NCBI GenBank assembly: GCA_017619615.1
Contig: JAFZRY010000024.1
Location: forward strand, 1-40,445
Length of the DNA stretch: 40,445 bases
DNA from: Lachnospiraceae bacterium
GTDB taxonomy: Bacteria > Bacillota > Clostridia > Lachnospirales > Lachnospiraceae
Reading direction: 5' to 3'
Shown: positions 21,720-31,227 of the stretch, piece by piece
How the letters are laid out: each line of letters starts with the position of its first letter
How positions within the stretch are numbered: position 1 is the first letter of the stretch
Notes under the pieces: generated by a model
Database searches by the model: none
Seen by the model: the letters and a program-made list of their open reading frames with translations, nothing else
Told to the model about the DNA's origin: nothing
Made by a program: the position numbers and the translations under genes

Positions 21720-22409
21720 ATGATCGAATTCCGTAACGTGGAAAAAAGATATGATGACCAGACCGCCGGCGCTGCCCTCACGGACTTTAACCTGACCATC
21801 GGGGACGGCGAATTCGTCTTTATCATCGGCGAAAGCGGCGCGGGCAAAAGCACGCTGCTGCGCCTCCTGATGGGCGAGGAAAAGCCTACCAAAGGCTCGG
21901 TGGTGGTGGACGGCGTGAACGTGGGACGGATCCAGCCCGCGAAGCTGCCCTATTACCGCCGTCATTTCGGGATGGTCTACCAGGACTTCCGCCTGCTGAA
22001 GGACTACACCGTGTATGAAAACGTGGCCTTCGCCCAGCGCGTCGTGAACGCGTCCCCGCAGGGCATGAAGCGCCGCGTCCCCAAGATTCTGGAGAAAGTC
22101 GGTATGGCGGACAAGGCGGACAGCCTGCCCGCGCAGCTTTCGGGCGGCGAGCAGCAGCGGGCCGCCATCGCGCGCGCCGTCGTGAACGGCCCCCTGTACC
22201 TGCTCGCGGACGAGCCCACCGGCAACCTGGACCCCGCCGGTTCGCGGGAAGTGCTCAGCCTGCTGGAGGAGATCAACCGCGGCGGGACGACCGTGATCGT
22301 CGTGACGCACGACGCCCCGATCGTGGACAAGGCCCGCAAGCGCGTCGTGACCCTGCGCGAAGGCTCCGTGGTCAGCGACGTCGAGGAAGGAGGTTACGAC
22401 AATGCGTAA
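21720..22409 (+). CDS. ftsE: Cell division ATP-binding protein FtsE
   Basis: This gene encodes a 229-residue ABC ATPase that works with FtsX at the division site or along the wall to switch on peptidoglycan hydrolases. It has Walker A GESGAGKST (residues 37-45), Q-loop VYQDFRLL, signature LSGGEQQR (140-147) and Walker B LLADEPTGNLD (161-171), matching FtsE closely. AAGGAG lies 10 bp before the ATG. It overlaps ftsX by 8 bp. Confidence 0.96.
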   Translation: MIEFRNVEKRYDDQTAGAALTDFNLTIGDGEFVFIIGESGAGKSTLLRLLMGEEKPTKGSVVVDGVNVGRIQPAKLPYYRRHFGMVYQDFRLLKDYTVYENVAFAQRVVNASPQGMKRRVPKILEKVGMADKADSLPAQLSGGEQQRAAIARAVVNGPLYLLADEPTGNLDPAGSREVLSLLEEINRGGTTVIVVTHDAPIVDKARKRVVTLREGSVVSDVEEGGYDNA

Positions 22410-23304
22410 TCTGCCTTACATGATCAGCCAGAGTTTCAAGGGCATCCGCAAGCATCTGGGGACCTCGCTGTTCTCCCTGGCCATCATGGTTTTCACCATT
22501 TTCCTGTTCGACGGCGCGGCCGCCATCCTGCTGAACCTGGGCAACTTCGTGAAGGAGGCCGAGGAGAACGTGGGCATCACCGTGTTTTTCCGGGAAGGCC
22601 TGAGCGAGCAGGACATCAAAGCGCTGGGCGAACAGATCAGCGCGAGCCCGGAGGTCCGCCGCGTGAAATACACGTCCGCGGAGGAAGCCTGGGAAAATTA
22701 CAAAAAAATCTACTTCGCGGGCAATGAAAAACTGGCGGAGGGCTTCGCGGACAACAACCCGCTGGCCAATTCCGCGTCGTACGAGATCTTTTTGGAGGAC
22801 ATGAGCGGGCAGAAGATGTTCGCCGTCTGGCTGGAGGGCCTGCCCGGCGTCCGGAAGGTGAACGTGAGCAACGCCGTGACCGGCGCGCTGCAGAACGCGT
22901 CCTCGCTGATCCGGATCGGGACGGTCGTGATCCTCGCGGTCCTGGTGGTCGTGGCCGTGGTGCTGATCGCCAACGGCATCGCGATGACGATCTCGCAGCG
23001 CCAGGAGCAGATCCACATCATGCGCTACATGGGCGCCACCAACGGGTTCATCCGCGGGCCGTTCCTGATCGAAGGCGCGCTGATCGGCCTGCTGGGCGCG
23101 CTGATCCCGCTGCTGATCACCTGGTTCGGCTACCCGCCCGTCGTGGAGGGCATCCGCAACAAATACGTGAATCTGGCGAATATTTTCGCTTTCCTGCCCC
23201 GGCAGAAAGTCTTTGCCGTCATCATTCCGGTCTCCCTGGCGCTCAGCCTGGGCATCGGTCTGGCGGGCAGCGCGTTTTCCATCAAAAAGCATCTGAAAGT
23301 GTAG
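22402..23304 (+). CDS. ftsX: Cell division permease FtsX
   Basis: This gene encodes a 300-residue membrane protein: one N-terminal transmembrane helix (about 22-42), an extracellular domain (about 50-165) and three C-terminal helices (about 173-195, 220-245, 272-292). The extracellular loop contacts hydrolases or their adaptors and transmits ATP hydrolysis by FtsE. Start ATG at 22402 lies inside the end of ftsE with GGAGG upstream (AAGGAGGTTACG). It is followed 9 bp later by a secreted-type S41 protease. Confidence 0.95.
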   Translation: MRNLPYMISQSFKGIRKHLGTSLFSLAIMVFTIFLFDGAAAILLNLGNFVKEAEENVGITVFFREGLSEQDIKALGEQISASPEVRRVKYTSAEEAWENYKKIYFAGNEKLAEGFADNNPLANSASYEIFLEDMSGQKMFAVWLEGLPGVRKVNVSNAVTGALQNASSLIRIGTVVILAVLVVVAVVLIANGIAMTISQRQEQIHIMRYMGATNGFIRGPFLIEGALIGLLGALIPLLITWFGYPPVVEGIRNKYVNLANIFAFLPRQKVFAVIIPVSLALSLGIGLAGSAFSIKKHLKV

Positions 23305-23313
23305 GGAAAAGAA

Positions 23314-24834
23314 ATGGAAGAGAAGAACAATAACAAATTCTGGAAAGGATTCCTGATGGGGGCGTTCCTGTTCTTCGTGATCGGGGCGCTGGCCGTGCTC
23401 GGCATGACCTGCTTCCTGGAGAGCATCGCGGAGAAGCGCGGCGGCACGGAGCCGGCTGTGGAAACGACGGCGCCGACTTCGACCGCCATCGCGCCGGTGA
23501 CGATCCCCACGGATAAGCCGGACCAGCCCACGACGGCCGATCCCGGGGCGGCGGAGACCACGGCGGGCGAGCCCCGCGTCATCGACCGCGTCCGGGACCA
23601 GTTCCTGCGCGAACTGGAAGACGTGGCCGAGATCTTTGAGGAAGCCCAGGTCCTGCCCTACGACCTGTCCGTCATGCAGCAGGCCGCCCTGCGGAAATAC
23701 GTGGAGCAGGCCGGCGGCGACTGGGCGGAATATGAGAACGCAAGTCCCGATTACGGCCCGGAAGTCACGGTCATCGAGCTGAACGATCCGTTCCTGAACC
23801 GCATGGGCGAGATCCGCGAACTGGTCGACGAGCGCATCAGCCTGACCGCCGAGCAGAAGCAGCGGGTCGAGATCGAGACCCTGAAGGAATTCGTGGCCGC
23901 CTCCGGCGACCTGTACTCCGACTACCTCACTGCCGAAGAATGGGAGTCCACACAGCAGGAGTCCGACGGTTCGTACTGCGGCATCGGCGTCCAGATCATG
24001 CAGGACCCGGAGACGATGGAATCCTCCGTCACCCGCGTGTTCAACAACAGCCCGGCCGGGGAGGCCGGCATGCTGACCGGCGACGTGTTTAAGGCGGTGG
24101 ACGGCATGGACGTCACGCAGATGCCGCTGGAACAGATGGTGACCTACGTGCGCGGTCATGAAGGCGAGCCGGTGACGATCACCGTATACCGCCCCGCCAC
24201 GGACCAGACACTGGACATCACCTGCGTGCGCCGCAAAGTGGAAGTGGACACGGTCATTTACGAGATGCTGACGGACAAGATCGGCTACCTGCAGCTGACC
24301 GAGTTCGACAACGTGACCATCCGCCAGACGGAAGAGGCGCTGGAAGCCCTGCAGCGAAGCGGCATGCAGAAACTGATCCTGGACCTGCGCGGCAATCCCG
24401 GCGGCCTGCTGAACAGCGTGCTGTCCATCGCGGACTATTTCGTGGACCGCGGCAAACTGATCTTCCGCATGGATTACAAGGGCGGCGAGACGTATACGGA
24501 AAAGGCCGTGGAAGAGCCCGTTTTCCGGGGCGACATGGTCGTCCTGGTGGACGGTGGCTCGGCCAGCGCAGCGGAAGTGCTGACAGGCATCCTGCAGGAT
24601 TATGACCTCGCGACGGTGATGGGAACGACGACGTTCGGCAAGGGCATCGTGCAGTCGTATTACGACACGGATACGGGCAGCGGCAGTATCGTAAAACTGA
24701 CCATCGCGCACTATTATTCCCCGCTGGGACGCGATTTCCACGGCGTGGGGATCGACCCGGATATCACGGGCGAGGACGACGTGCTGACGGAAGAGGACGA
24801 ACTGCTGAAGCAGGCCATCGAATACCTGAAATAA
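23314..24834 (+). CDS. ctpA: S41-family C-terminal processing peptidase (CtpA-like)
   Basis: This gene encodes a 506-residue membrane-anchored serine protease. An N-terminal transmembrane helix (about 10-38) leads to a Thr/Pro-rich extracellular linker (about 48-88), then an N-terminal helical region, a PDZ domain (about 225-310, with GIGVQIMQDPE and VFNNSPAGEAGM) and the S41 protease core. The catalytic pair is Ser418 in GGSASAAE and Lys443 in TTFGKGIVQ, 25 residues apart as in CtpB/Prc. It is the third gene of the ftsEX operon, so it may process a hydrolase or adaptor acting with FtsEX. The order ftsE-ftsX-ctpA is seen in other Bacillota. Confidence 0.94.
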   Translation: MEEKNNNKFWKGFLMGAFLFFVIGALAVLGMTCFLESIAEKRGGTEPAVETTAPTSTAIAPVTIPTDKPDQPTTADPGAAETTAGEPRVIDRVRDQFLRELEDVAEIFEEAQVLPYDLSVMQQAALRKYVEQAGGDWAEYENASPDYGPEVTVIELNDPFLNRMGEIRELVDERISLTAEQKQRVEIETLKEFVAASGDLYSDYLTAEEWESTQQESDGSYCGIGVQIMQDPETMESSVTRVFNNSPAGEAGMLTGDVFKAVDGMDVTQMPLEQMVTYVRGHEGEPVTITVYRPATDQTLDITCVRRKVEVDTVIYEMLTDKIGYLQLTEFDNVTIRQTEEALEALQRSGMQKLILDLRGNPGGLLNSVLSIADYFVDRGKLIFRMDYKGGETYTEKAVEEPVFRGDMVVLVDGGSASAAEVLTGILQDYDLATVMGTTTFGKGIVQSYYDTDTGSGSIVKLTIAHYYSPLGRDFHGVGIDPDITGEDDVLTEEDELLKQAIEYLK

Positions 24835-24840
24835 AAAACA

Positions 24841-24894
24841 CGGCGGAGCGGCCGCCGGACGAAAAATAAACGCGGCGGAGCGGCCGCCGGACGA
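24841..24894 (+). repeat. Tandem GC-rich hairpin duplication before holA
   Basis: A 22-bp segment (CGGCGGAGCGGCCGCCGGAC plus GA) occurs at 24841-24862 and again at 24873-24894, period 32. Each copy can fold as GGCGG-AGCGG-CCGCC. The second copy ends 4 bp before the holA start codon and occupies the place of a ribosome binding site, which is otherwise absent. Confidence 0.9.
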
Positions 24895-24898
24895 CCCC

Positions 24899-25876
24899 AT
24901 GAAACGCATCGAGAAGGACATCAAAACCGGAGAATACAAACCGATCTATCTGGTCTACGGGCCGGAGGATTTTCTGCGGCAGAAGATCAAGCAGTCCTTC
25001 CGCGACGCGCTGGCCGGGTCGGACGAACTGAACTATACTTACCGCGAAGGCCCGGGCACGGACGAGGACGAGATCCGCATCCTGGCCGGGACCGTCCCGT
25101 TTTTCGCCGAAAAACGCCTGATCCTGCTGGAGAACACCGGCTGGGCGAAGAAAGGCGCGGAAGGCCTCGTGAACGACCTGGACGCGCTGCCGGACTCCAC
25201 CGTGCTCGTTTTCATCGAACGCGAGGCGGACGAAAAAAGCCCGCTATTCAAAGCCGCCCGGGAGCGGGGGATCTGCGTGTCCTGCGAGCCGCCCTCGGAG
25301 ACGGATCTGCTGCGGTCGCTGAAAAAGTCCTTCGAGCAGGAGGGCTACGAGATCGAACCGGACGCGCTGGAGATGTTCCTGGCCCGCTGCGGCGGCAACA
25401 TGAACACCATCGCCTGCGAAAAAGAAAAACTCCTGGCGTACACGCTGGACACGAAGAAGATCCGTCGCGAAGACGTGGAGACCGTTACGCACCAGAGCCT
25501 GAGCGACCGCATCTTCGACATGGTGGACGCGATGGCAGCCGGCCGCCCGCAGGAAGCCTTCCGCCTGTACGCGGACTTAAAGGCCCTGAAAGAGCCCAAC
25601 GGCCGGATCATGGGCATGATCACCACCCAGGTGGGGCGCCTCTTCGTGCTCCGCGAACTGGACGAAAAAGGCCTGAGCATGAAGGACATGCAGACGGCCA
25701 CCGGCTACAATTACTACGCCGTCAAAAACAGCCTGCCCCGCTGCCGTGCCCTTTCCTCCCGCGAATGGGAGAAAAAATGGCGCCGCTGCCTGGCCTATGA
25801 CACCGCGCACCGGACCGGCAGAATGGACGAGACGCTCGCGGTGGAGATGGCGCTGATCGAAGTAAGCCTGCGGTAG
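24899..25876 (+). CDS. holA: DNA polymerase III subunit delta
   Basis: This gene encodes a 325-residue clamp-loader subunit that opens the beta sliding clamp during chromosome replication. The N-terminal KPIYLVYGPEDFLRQKIKQ, the AGTVPFFAEKRLILLENTGW block and the C-terminal collar region are typical of HolA in Bacillota. No Shine-Dalgarno is visible before the ATG at 24899; the preceding bases are the GC-rich tandem hairpin. Translation may rely on coupling or be weak. It is followed by hflX after 26 bp. Confidence 0.92.
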   Translation: MKRIEKDIKTGEYKPIYLVYGPEDFLRQKIKQSFRDALAGSDELNYTYREGPGTDEDEIRILAGTVPFFAEKRLILLENTGWAKKGAEGLVNDLDALPDSTVLVFIEREADEKSPLFKAARERGICVSCEPPSETDLLRSLKKSFEQEGYEIEPDALEMFLARCGGNMNTIACEKEKLLAYTLDTKKIRREDVETVTHQSLSDRIFDMVDAMAAGRPQEAFRLYADLKALKEPNGRIMGMITTQVGRLFVLRELDEKGLSMKDMQTATGYNYYAVKNSLPRCRALSSREWEKKWRRCLAYDTAHRTGRMDETLAVEMALIEVSLR

Positions 25877-25902
25877 ATCCGCGGGAAATAAGTGAGTTAA
25901 GT

Positions 25903-27129
25903 ATGACAGATACCCGGCAGAAAGCTGAAAAATACATATTGGTCGGCATCGCCGGCGAAGACATGGACGAGGCCCTGGCCTCTCTGAAGGAACTCGAGGA
26001 ACTGGCGGAGACCGCCGGCGCCGAAGTACTGGAACTGTTCCTGCAGTCCCGCGAACAGCCCCACCCGGGGACCTACCTGGGCTCCGGCCGCCTGGAGGAA
26101 CTGAAGGAGCGCGTGAAGGAACTGCACGCGGACGGCGTCATCTGCGACGACGAGCTTTCCCCGGCCCAGGCCCGCAAAATGGAGGACGTCCTGGACGTCA
26201 AGGTCCTGGACCGCAGCCTCCTGATCCTGGACATCTTCGCGGGCCGCGCCGCCACCAGCGAGGGCAAGATCCAGGTGGAACTGGCCCAGCTGCGCTACCG
26301 CGCCACGCGCCTGACCGGCAAGGGCACAGCCCTGTCCCGGCTGGGCGGCGGCATCGGCACCCGCGGCCCCGGCGAAAGCAAACTGGAAAGCGACCGCCGA
26401 GCCATCCACCGCCGCATCTCCACCCTCAAGGCGGACCTCGCGGAAGTGGTGCGCCACCGCGAACTGCAGCGGGAAAAGCGCAAAAACGCGGCCGTCCCGG
26501 TCGTGGCCATCGTCGGTTATACCAACGCGGGCAAATCCACGCTGCTCAACACCCTGACCGGCGCGGACATCCTCGCGGAGGACAAACTCTTCGCCACCCT
26601 GGACCCGACCACCCGCAGCCTGCCCCTCCCCGGCGGGGAGGAAGTGCTGCTGACGGACACCGTCGGCTTCATCCGCAAACTGCCCCACCACCTGATCGAC
26701 GCCTTCAAGAGCACGCTGGAGGAAGCCGCCTACGCGGACGTCATCCTCCACGTCGTGGACGCCTCCGGCCCCCGCATGAAGCAGCAGATGGAAACGGTCT
26801 ACGAGACCTTGAAAGAACTGGGCGCGGAGAGCAAGCCCGTCATCACCGCCTTCAACAAATGCGACCTGCCGCTCGGCGACGCGTTCCTCTATGACTCGCG
26901 CGCGGAGGAAGTCCTCCGCATCTCCGCGAAGACCGGCCTCGGCCTTCCGGAACTCAAAGAAGCCATTTCCCGCGTCCTGCGGGAGCAGAAAGTCTACATC
27001 GACCGGGTCTTTTCCTACGCCGAAGCCTCCCTGGTGGGCCGGATCCGCAAATACGGCAACGTGGTCGCGGAGGAATACACGCCCGAAGGGATCCGGCTGA
27101 AGGCATACGTGCCGAAGGCATTGCTGTAA
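25903..27129 (+). CDS. hflX: Ribosome-associated GTPase HflX
   Basis: This gene encodes a 408-residue GTPase that splits or rescues stalled 70S ribosomes. The N-terminal domain contains the HPGTYLGSGRLEEL glycine-rich segment and a helical linker with GGGIGTRGPGESKLE. The G domain has GYTNAGKST (G1), DTVGFIRKLPHHL (G3) and NKCD (G4). The length is usual. The ribosome binding site is weak. Homologues in Clostridia are often near lepA and other translation GTPases. Confidence 0.95.
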   Translation: MTDTRQKAEKYILVGIAGEDMDEALASLKELEELAETAGAEVLELFLQSREQPHPGTYLGSGRLEELKERVKELHADGVICDDELSPAQARKMEDVLDVKVLDRSLLILDIFAGRAATSEGKIQVELAQLRYRATRLTGKGTALSRLGGGIGTRGPGESKLESDRRAIHRRISTLKADLAEVVRHRELQREKRKNAAVPVVAIVGYTNAGKSTLLNTLTGADILAEDKLFATLDPTTRSLPLPGGEEVLLTDTVGFIRKLPHHLIDAFKSTLEEAAYADVILHVVDASGPRMKQQMETVYETLKELGAESKPVITAFNKCDLPLGDAFLYDSRAEEVLRISAKTGLGLPELKEAISRVLREQKVYIDRVFSYAEASLVGRIRKYGNVVAEEYTPEGIRLKAYVPKALL

Positions 27130-27147
27130 ACGAAAGGAGAAATTACC

Positions 27148-28152
27148 ATGCATTGTGCGATCTACGGAGCGGGTTCCCTGGGGACCGTGCTCGGAGCTTA
27201 CATGACGAAGAACGGCCAGCCGGTCGACCTGGTCAACCGCAATAAAGCCCACGTGGAGGCGCTCCGCGAAAACGGGGCGACCGTCTGCGGGACGGTGGAC
27301 ATGAACGTGCCGGTGCGCGCGCTGCTGCCCGAGGAGATGGAAGGGCCGTACGACGTGATCTTCCTGATGACCAAGCAGCTGCACAACCATGAGGTCGTGA
27401 CGCGGCTGAAGGATCTGCTGGCAGACGACGGCGTGCTGGTGACGCTGCAGAACGGGCTGCCGGAGCCGGAGATCGCGGAGATCCTCGGGACGCCGCGCAC
27501 CCTCGGCTGCGTCGTGGAATGGGGTGCCACCATGAAGGGGCCGGGCGTGTGCGAACTGACCTCGGATCCCGCCTCGCTGTCCTTCCACATGGGCGGCATG
27601 GAAGGCGTGGCGCCGGAAAAAGTGCAGGAGGTCAAGGGCCTGCTGGAACTGATGTGCCCGGTGGAGATCGAGGAGAACCTGCTCGGCGCCCGCTGGTCCA
27701 AACTGCTGATCAACGCGACGTTCTCCGGCCTGGGGACCGTGATGGGCGGCACGTTCGGCGACGTGTCGGAAACGAAGGAAGCGCAGCCCATCGCCCTGGC
27801 CTGCATGAAGGAATGCATGGACGTGGGACGCGCCTCGGGCGTGAAGTTCGCGCCGGTGCAGGGCAAGGACATCACCAAACTGTTTTACTATAAGAGCGGC
27901 CTGAAAAAGGCGTTCGCGAAGGCGCTGCTGCCCATCGCGATGAAGAAGCACCGGCTGATCGAGCCGTCCATGCTGCAGGATGTCAAGAAAGGCAAGCCCT
28001 GCGAGGTGGACGCCATCAACGGCGTGGTGTGCCGCGCCGGCCGGAAGGCCGGAGTGCCGACGCCGGTCAACGATAAGATCGTAGAGATCGTGCACCGGAT
28101 CGAGGCGGGAGAACTGTCCTGCGGCAAGGACAATTTAAAGTATTTCGCGTAA
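27148..28152 (+). CDS. Ketopantoate reductase family protein (ApbA/PanE-like)
   Basis: This gene encodes a 334-residue NADP-dependent reductase. The Rossmann motif GAGSLG lies at residues 7-12, the hinge TLQNGL near 99-104, and the catalytic Lys185 in ARWSKLLIN; the C-terminal helical domain has the PSMLQDVKKGKPCEVDAINGVV motif. The family includes 2-dehydropantoate 2-reductase of coenzyme A synthesis, but many paralogues reduce other 2-oxoacids. Without panB/panC neighbours I do not assign panE. AAAGGAG precedes the ATG. It sits between two translation GTPase genes. Confidence 0.87.
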   Translation: MHCAIYGAGSLGTVLGAYMTKNGQPVDLVNRNKAHVEALRENGATVCGTVDMNVPVRALLPEEMEGPYDVIFLMTKQLHNHEVVTRLKDLLADDGVLVTLQNGLPEPEIAEILGTPRTLGCVVEWGATMKGPGVCELTSDPASLSFHMGGMEGVAPEKVQEVKGLLELMCPVEIEENLLGARWSKLLINATFSGLGTVMGGTFGDVSETKEAQPIALACMKECMDVGRASGVKFAPVQGKDITKLFYYKSGLKKAFAKALLPIAMKKHRLIEPSMLQDVKKGKPCEVDAINGVVCRAGRKAGVPTPVNDKIVEIVHRIEAGELSCGKDNLKYFA

Positions 28153-28223
28153 GCCTGCTCCGTTTTTCCGTCCGCCAGGCCTGCCTCAGCGGGCCTGCCA
28201 ACCTAACTTGAGGAGAACCGAAT

Positions 28224-30038
28224 ATGATCATACCGCAGGACCATATCCGCAATTTCAGCATCATCGCCCACATCGACCACGGCAAATCCACGCTCGCGGA
28301 CCGGATCATTGAACGGACCGGCCTGCTGACTGCGCGCGAGATGCAGGAGCAGGTGCTGGACAACATGGACCTGGAGCGCGAACGCGGCATCACCATCAAA
28401 GCCCAGGCCGTGCGCACGATATACAAGGCCAAAAACGGCGAAGAATACATGCTGAACCTGATCGACACCCCCGGCCACGTGGACTTCAATTACGAGGTCT
28501 CGCGGGCGCTCGCGGCCTGCGACGGCGCCCTGTTGGTGGTGGACGCGGCGCAGGGCATCGAGGCGCAGACGCTGGCCAACGTGTACCTGGCCCTGGACAA
28601 TGACCTGGAGGTCATCCCGGTCATCAACAAGATCGACCTGCCCAGCGCCGAGCCGGACCGTGTGATCGACGAGATCGAGGACGTGATCGGCCTGGAGGCG
28701 CACGACGCCCCGCTGATCTCCGCCAAGAACGGCATCAACATCGACGAAGTCCTGGAGGCCGTGGTGCACAAGCTGCCCGCCCCCGAGGGCGATCCGGACG
28801 CGCCCCTGCGCTGCCTGATCTTCGATTCGTTCTACGACAGCTACCGCGGCGTGGTGGTCTTTTTCCGCGTCGTGGACGGCCGCGTGCGCAAGGGCACGCG
28901 CGTCAAAATGATGGCCTCCGGCGCCGCGTACGACGTGGTGGAGGTCGGCACGTTCGGCGCGGGCCAGCTGATCCCCTGCGACGAGCTGTCCGCCGGCATG
29001 GTCGGCTACCTGACCGCCAGCATCAAAAACGTGAAGGACACCCGCGTGGGCGACACCGTCACGGAGCAGGCCCGCCCCTGCGCGCAGGCTCTGCCCGGCT
29101 ACAAAAAAGTGCTGTCCATGGTCTACTGCGGCATGTACCCCGCGGACGGCGCCAAATACCCGGACCTGCGCGACGCGCTGGAGCGCCTGCAGCTCAACGA
29201 CGCCTCCCTGACCTACGAGCCCGAGACCTCCGTCGCCCTGGGCTTCGGCTTCCGCTGCGGCTTCCTGGGCCTTCTGCACCTGGAGATCATCCAGGAGCGC
29301 CTGGAGCGCGAATATAATCTGGACCTGGTCACAACCGCCCCCAGCGTGGTCTACAAGATCCACACCTTAAAGGGCGACGTCATCGACCTGTCCAACCCGA
29401 CCAACATGCCGGACCCCGCCGTCATCGACTACATGGAGGAGCCCGTTGTCGCGGCGGAGATCATGGTAACCACCGAATTCATCGGCCCCATCATGAGCCT
29501 CTGCCAGGAGCGGCGCGGTGTTTATGAGGGCACGGAGTACATCGAGACCACCCGCGCGCTGCTCAAATACACCCTGCCCCTCAATGAGATCATTTACGAC
29601 TTTTTCGACGCGCTGAAGTCCCGCTCCCGGGGCTACGCGTCGCTCGACTATACCCTGAAAGGCTACGTGCGCTCCGACCTGGTGAAGCTGGACATCCTGA
29701 TCAACCATGAGGAGGTCGACGCCCTGAGCTTCATCGTCCACGAATCCACCGCCTACGAGCGCGGCCGCAAGATGTGCGAGCGGCTGAAGGAGGAGATCCC
29801 GCGCCACCTGTTCGAGATCCCGATCCAGGCCGCGATCGGCAGCAAGATCATCGCCCGCGAGACCGTCAAGGCCGTGCGCAAGGACGTGCTGGCCAAGTGC
29901 TACGGCGGCGACATCACCCGCAAGAAAAAACTGCTGGAAAAGCAGAAGGAAGGCAAGAAGCGCATGCGCCAGATCGGCAACGTGGAAGTGCCGCAGAAGG
30001 CGTTCATGAGCGTGCTCAAGCTGGACCAGGAAAACTGA
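28224..30038 (+). CDS. lepA: Elongation factor 4 (LepA)
   Basis: This gene encodes a 604-residue translation GTPase that acts on ribosomes in initiation or elongation and can cause back-translocation in vitro. G1 AHIDHGKST (15-23), the switch region [21 protein letters not shown] (G3) and NKIDLP (G4) are present, with the LepA-specific C-terminal domain ending [27 protein letters not shown] precedes the ATG. The lepA-hemW order is conserved across Bacillota. Confidence 0.98.
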   Translation: MIIPQDHIRNFSIIAHIDHGKSTLADRIIERTGLLTAREMQEQVLDNMDLERERGITIKAQAVRTIYKAKNGEEYMLNLIDTPGHVDFNYEVSRALAACDGALLVVDAAQGIEAQTLANVYLALDNDLEVIPVINKIDLPSAEPDRVIDEIEDVIGLEAHDAPLISAKNGINIDEVLEAVVHKLPAPEGDPDAPLRCLIFDSFYDSYRGVVVFFRVVDGRVRKGTRVKMMASGAAYDVVEVGTFGAGQLIPCDELSAGMVGYLTASIKNVKDTRVGDTVTEQARPCAQALPGYKKVLSMVYCGMYPADGAKYPDLRDALERLQLNDASLTYEPETSVALGFGFRCGFLGLLHLEIIQERLEREYNLDLVTTAPSVVYKIHTLKGDVIDLSNPTNMPDPAVIDYMEEPVVAAEIMVTTEFIGPIMSLCQERRGVYEGTEYIETTRALLKYTLPLNEIIYDFFDALKSRSRGYASLDYTLKGYVRSDLVKLDILINHEEVDALSFIVHESTAYERGRKMCERLKEEIPRHLFEIPIQAAIGSKIIARETVKAVRKDVLAKCYGGDITRKKKLLEKQKEGKKRMRQIGNVEVPQKAFMSVLKLDQEN

Positions 30039-30051
30039 AAGGGGGAACTCC

Positions 30052-31227
30052 ATGGCCCCGCAGAAGAAAAAACCTTTGGCGGTCTACATCCACCTGCCTT
30101 TTTGTGCGAAAAAATGCCTCTACTGCGATTTCGCGTCCGGCCCCGCCGATGCGCAGCAGATCGCTTACTATATGCGCGTGCTGCAGAAGGAGATCCGCAG
30201 CTTCAGCGCTATTGCGACGCTCTACCGTGTGGAGACGGTCTTTTTCGGCGGCGGCACGCCGTCCTTCGTCGCGCCTGTCTATATCGAGCAGCTGATGAAC
30301 CTGCTGCGCAGCCAGTTCGAGTTTTCGGACCGCGCGGAGATCACGCTGGAAGCCAATCCCGGGACCCTGACCGAAGAAAAACTGAAAATCTACCGGGCCG
30401 CGGGCATCAACCGCCTGAGCATCGGCCTGCAGAGCGTGCACGACGCGGAACTGAAGACCCTCGGCCGTATCCATACGTATGCGGACTTTCTGGAAAGCTA
30501 TGACCTGGCCCGGAAAGCGGGCTTCGAAAATATCAATATCGACCTCATGAGCGCGCTCCCGCGCCAGACGATGGCCCTGTGGCAGGACAGCCTCGCGAAG
30601 ACCGCGGCGCTGCAGCCCGAGCACATCTCCGCCTACTCGCTGAGCATCGAAGAGGGCACGCCCTTCTACGAAAAATACGGCGAGGGCCTGGGCCGTCTGG
30701 CCCTGCCCGGCGAAGAACTGGACCGCGAAATGTACCATTACACCAAGTCCTTCCTGGCGGAGAAAGGCTACGCGCGCTACGAGATCTCCAACTACGCCCG
30801 CCCGGGCTTCGAGAGCCGCCACAACCTGACCTACTGGACCATGGGCGAGTATCTGGGCTTCGGCCAGGCCGCCGCCTCCTTCCTGGAAGGCCGGCGCTTC
30901 ACGAACCCGTCCACGGCGGAAGAGTACTGGCAGGCGGCGCGCACGTCCTACCAGCGCTTCCGCGCCATGAAGCCGGAGACCGTGCGCGAGCAGATGGAAG
31001 AGTACATGTTCCTGGGCTTCAGGACCGCGCGCGGCGTTTCCCGCGAGGACTTCAAAAAACGCTTCGGCACGTCCTTCCCCCGCGTCTACGAGCACACGCT
31101 GCTGGACCTGTACAAGCAGGGCCTGCTGACGCAGGAGGGCGGCCGTATTTTCCTGACGGACGAAGGCATCGATATCAGCAATATCGTGCTGGCGCAGTTT
31201 TTACTGGATGAAAGGACAAGCTTATGA
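30052..31227 (+). CDS. hemW: HemW, radical SAM heme chaperone
   Basis: This gene encodes a 391-residue radical SAM protein of the HemN-like family. C18xxxC22xxC25 (CAKKCLYCDF) binds the 4Fe-4S cluster. A Phe follows instead of the fourth Cys of true coproporphyrinogen oxidase HemN, the usual mark of HemW, which binds and inserts heme. VFFGGGTPSF and EANPG match the family. The C-terminal HemN domain is present. AAGGGGG precedes the ATG. It overlaps addB by 4 bp (ATGA), an unusual coupling; hrcA, which often follows hemW, is absent. Confidence 0.95.
   Translation: MAPQKKKPLAVYIHLPFCAKKCLYCDFASGPADAQQIAYYMRVLQKEIRSFSAIATLYRVETVFFGGGTPSFVAPVYIEQLMNLLRSQFEFSDRAEITLEANPGTLTEEKLKIYRAAGINRLSIGLQSVHDAELKTLGRIHTYADFLESYDLARKAGFENINIDLMSALPRQTMALWQDSLAKTAALQPEHISAYSLSIEEGTPFYEKYGEGLGRLALPGEELDREMYHYTKSFLAEKGYARYEISNYARPGFESRHNLTYWTMGEYLGFGQAAASFLEGRRFTNPSTAEEYWQAARTSYQRFRAMKPETVREQMEEYMFLGFRTARGVSREDFKKRFGTSFPRVYEHTLLDLYKQGLLTQEGGRIFLTDEGIDISNIVLAQFLLDERTSL

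Noticed and set aside
22372-24939. 855-codon minus-strand open frame opposite ftsX-ctpA
   Set aside because: The opposite strand encodes well-conserved FtsX and CtpA. The antisense product is His/Gln/Arg-rich as expected for a shadow in GC-rich DNA.
25897-28095. 732-codon minus-strand frame opposite hflX
   Set aside because: It is a shadow of hflX and the reductase gene, with low-complexity composition.
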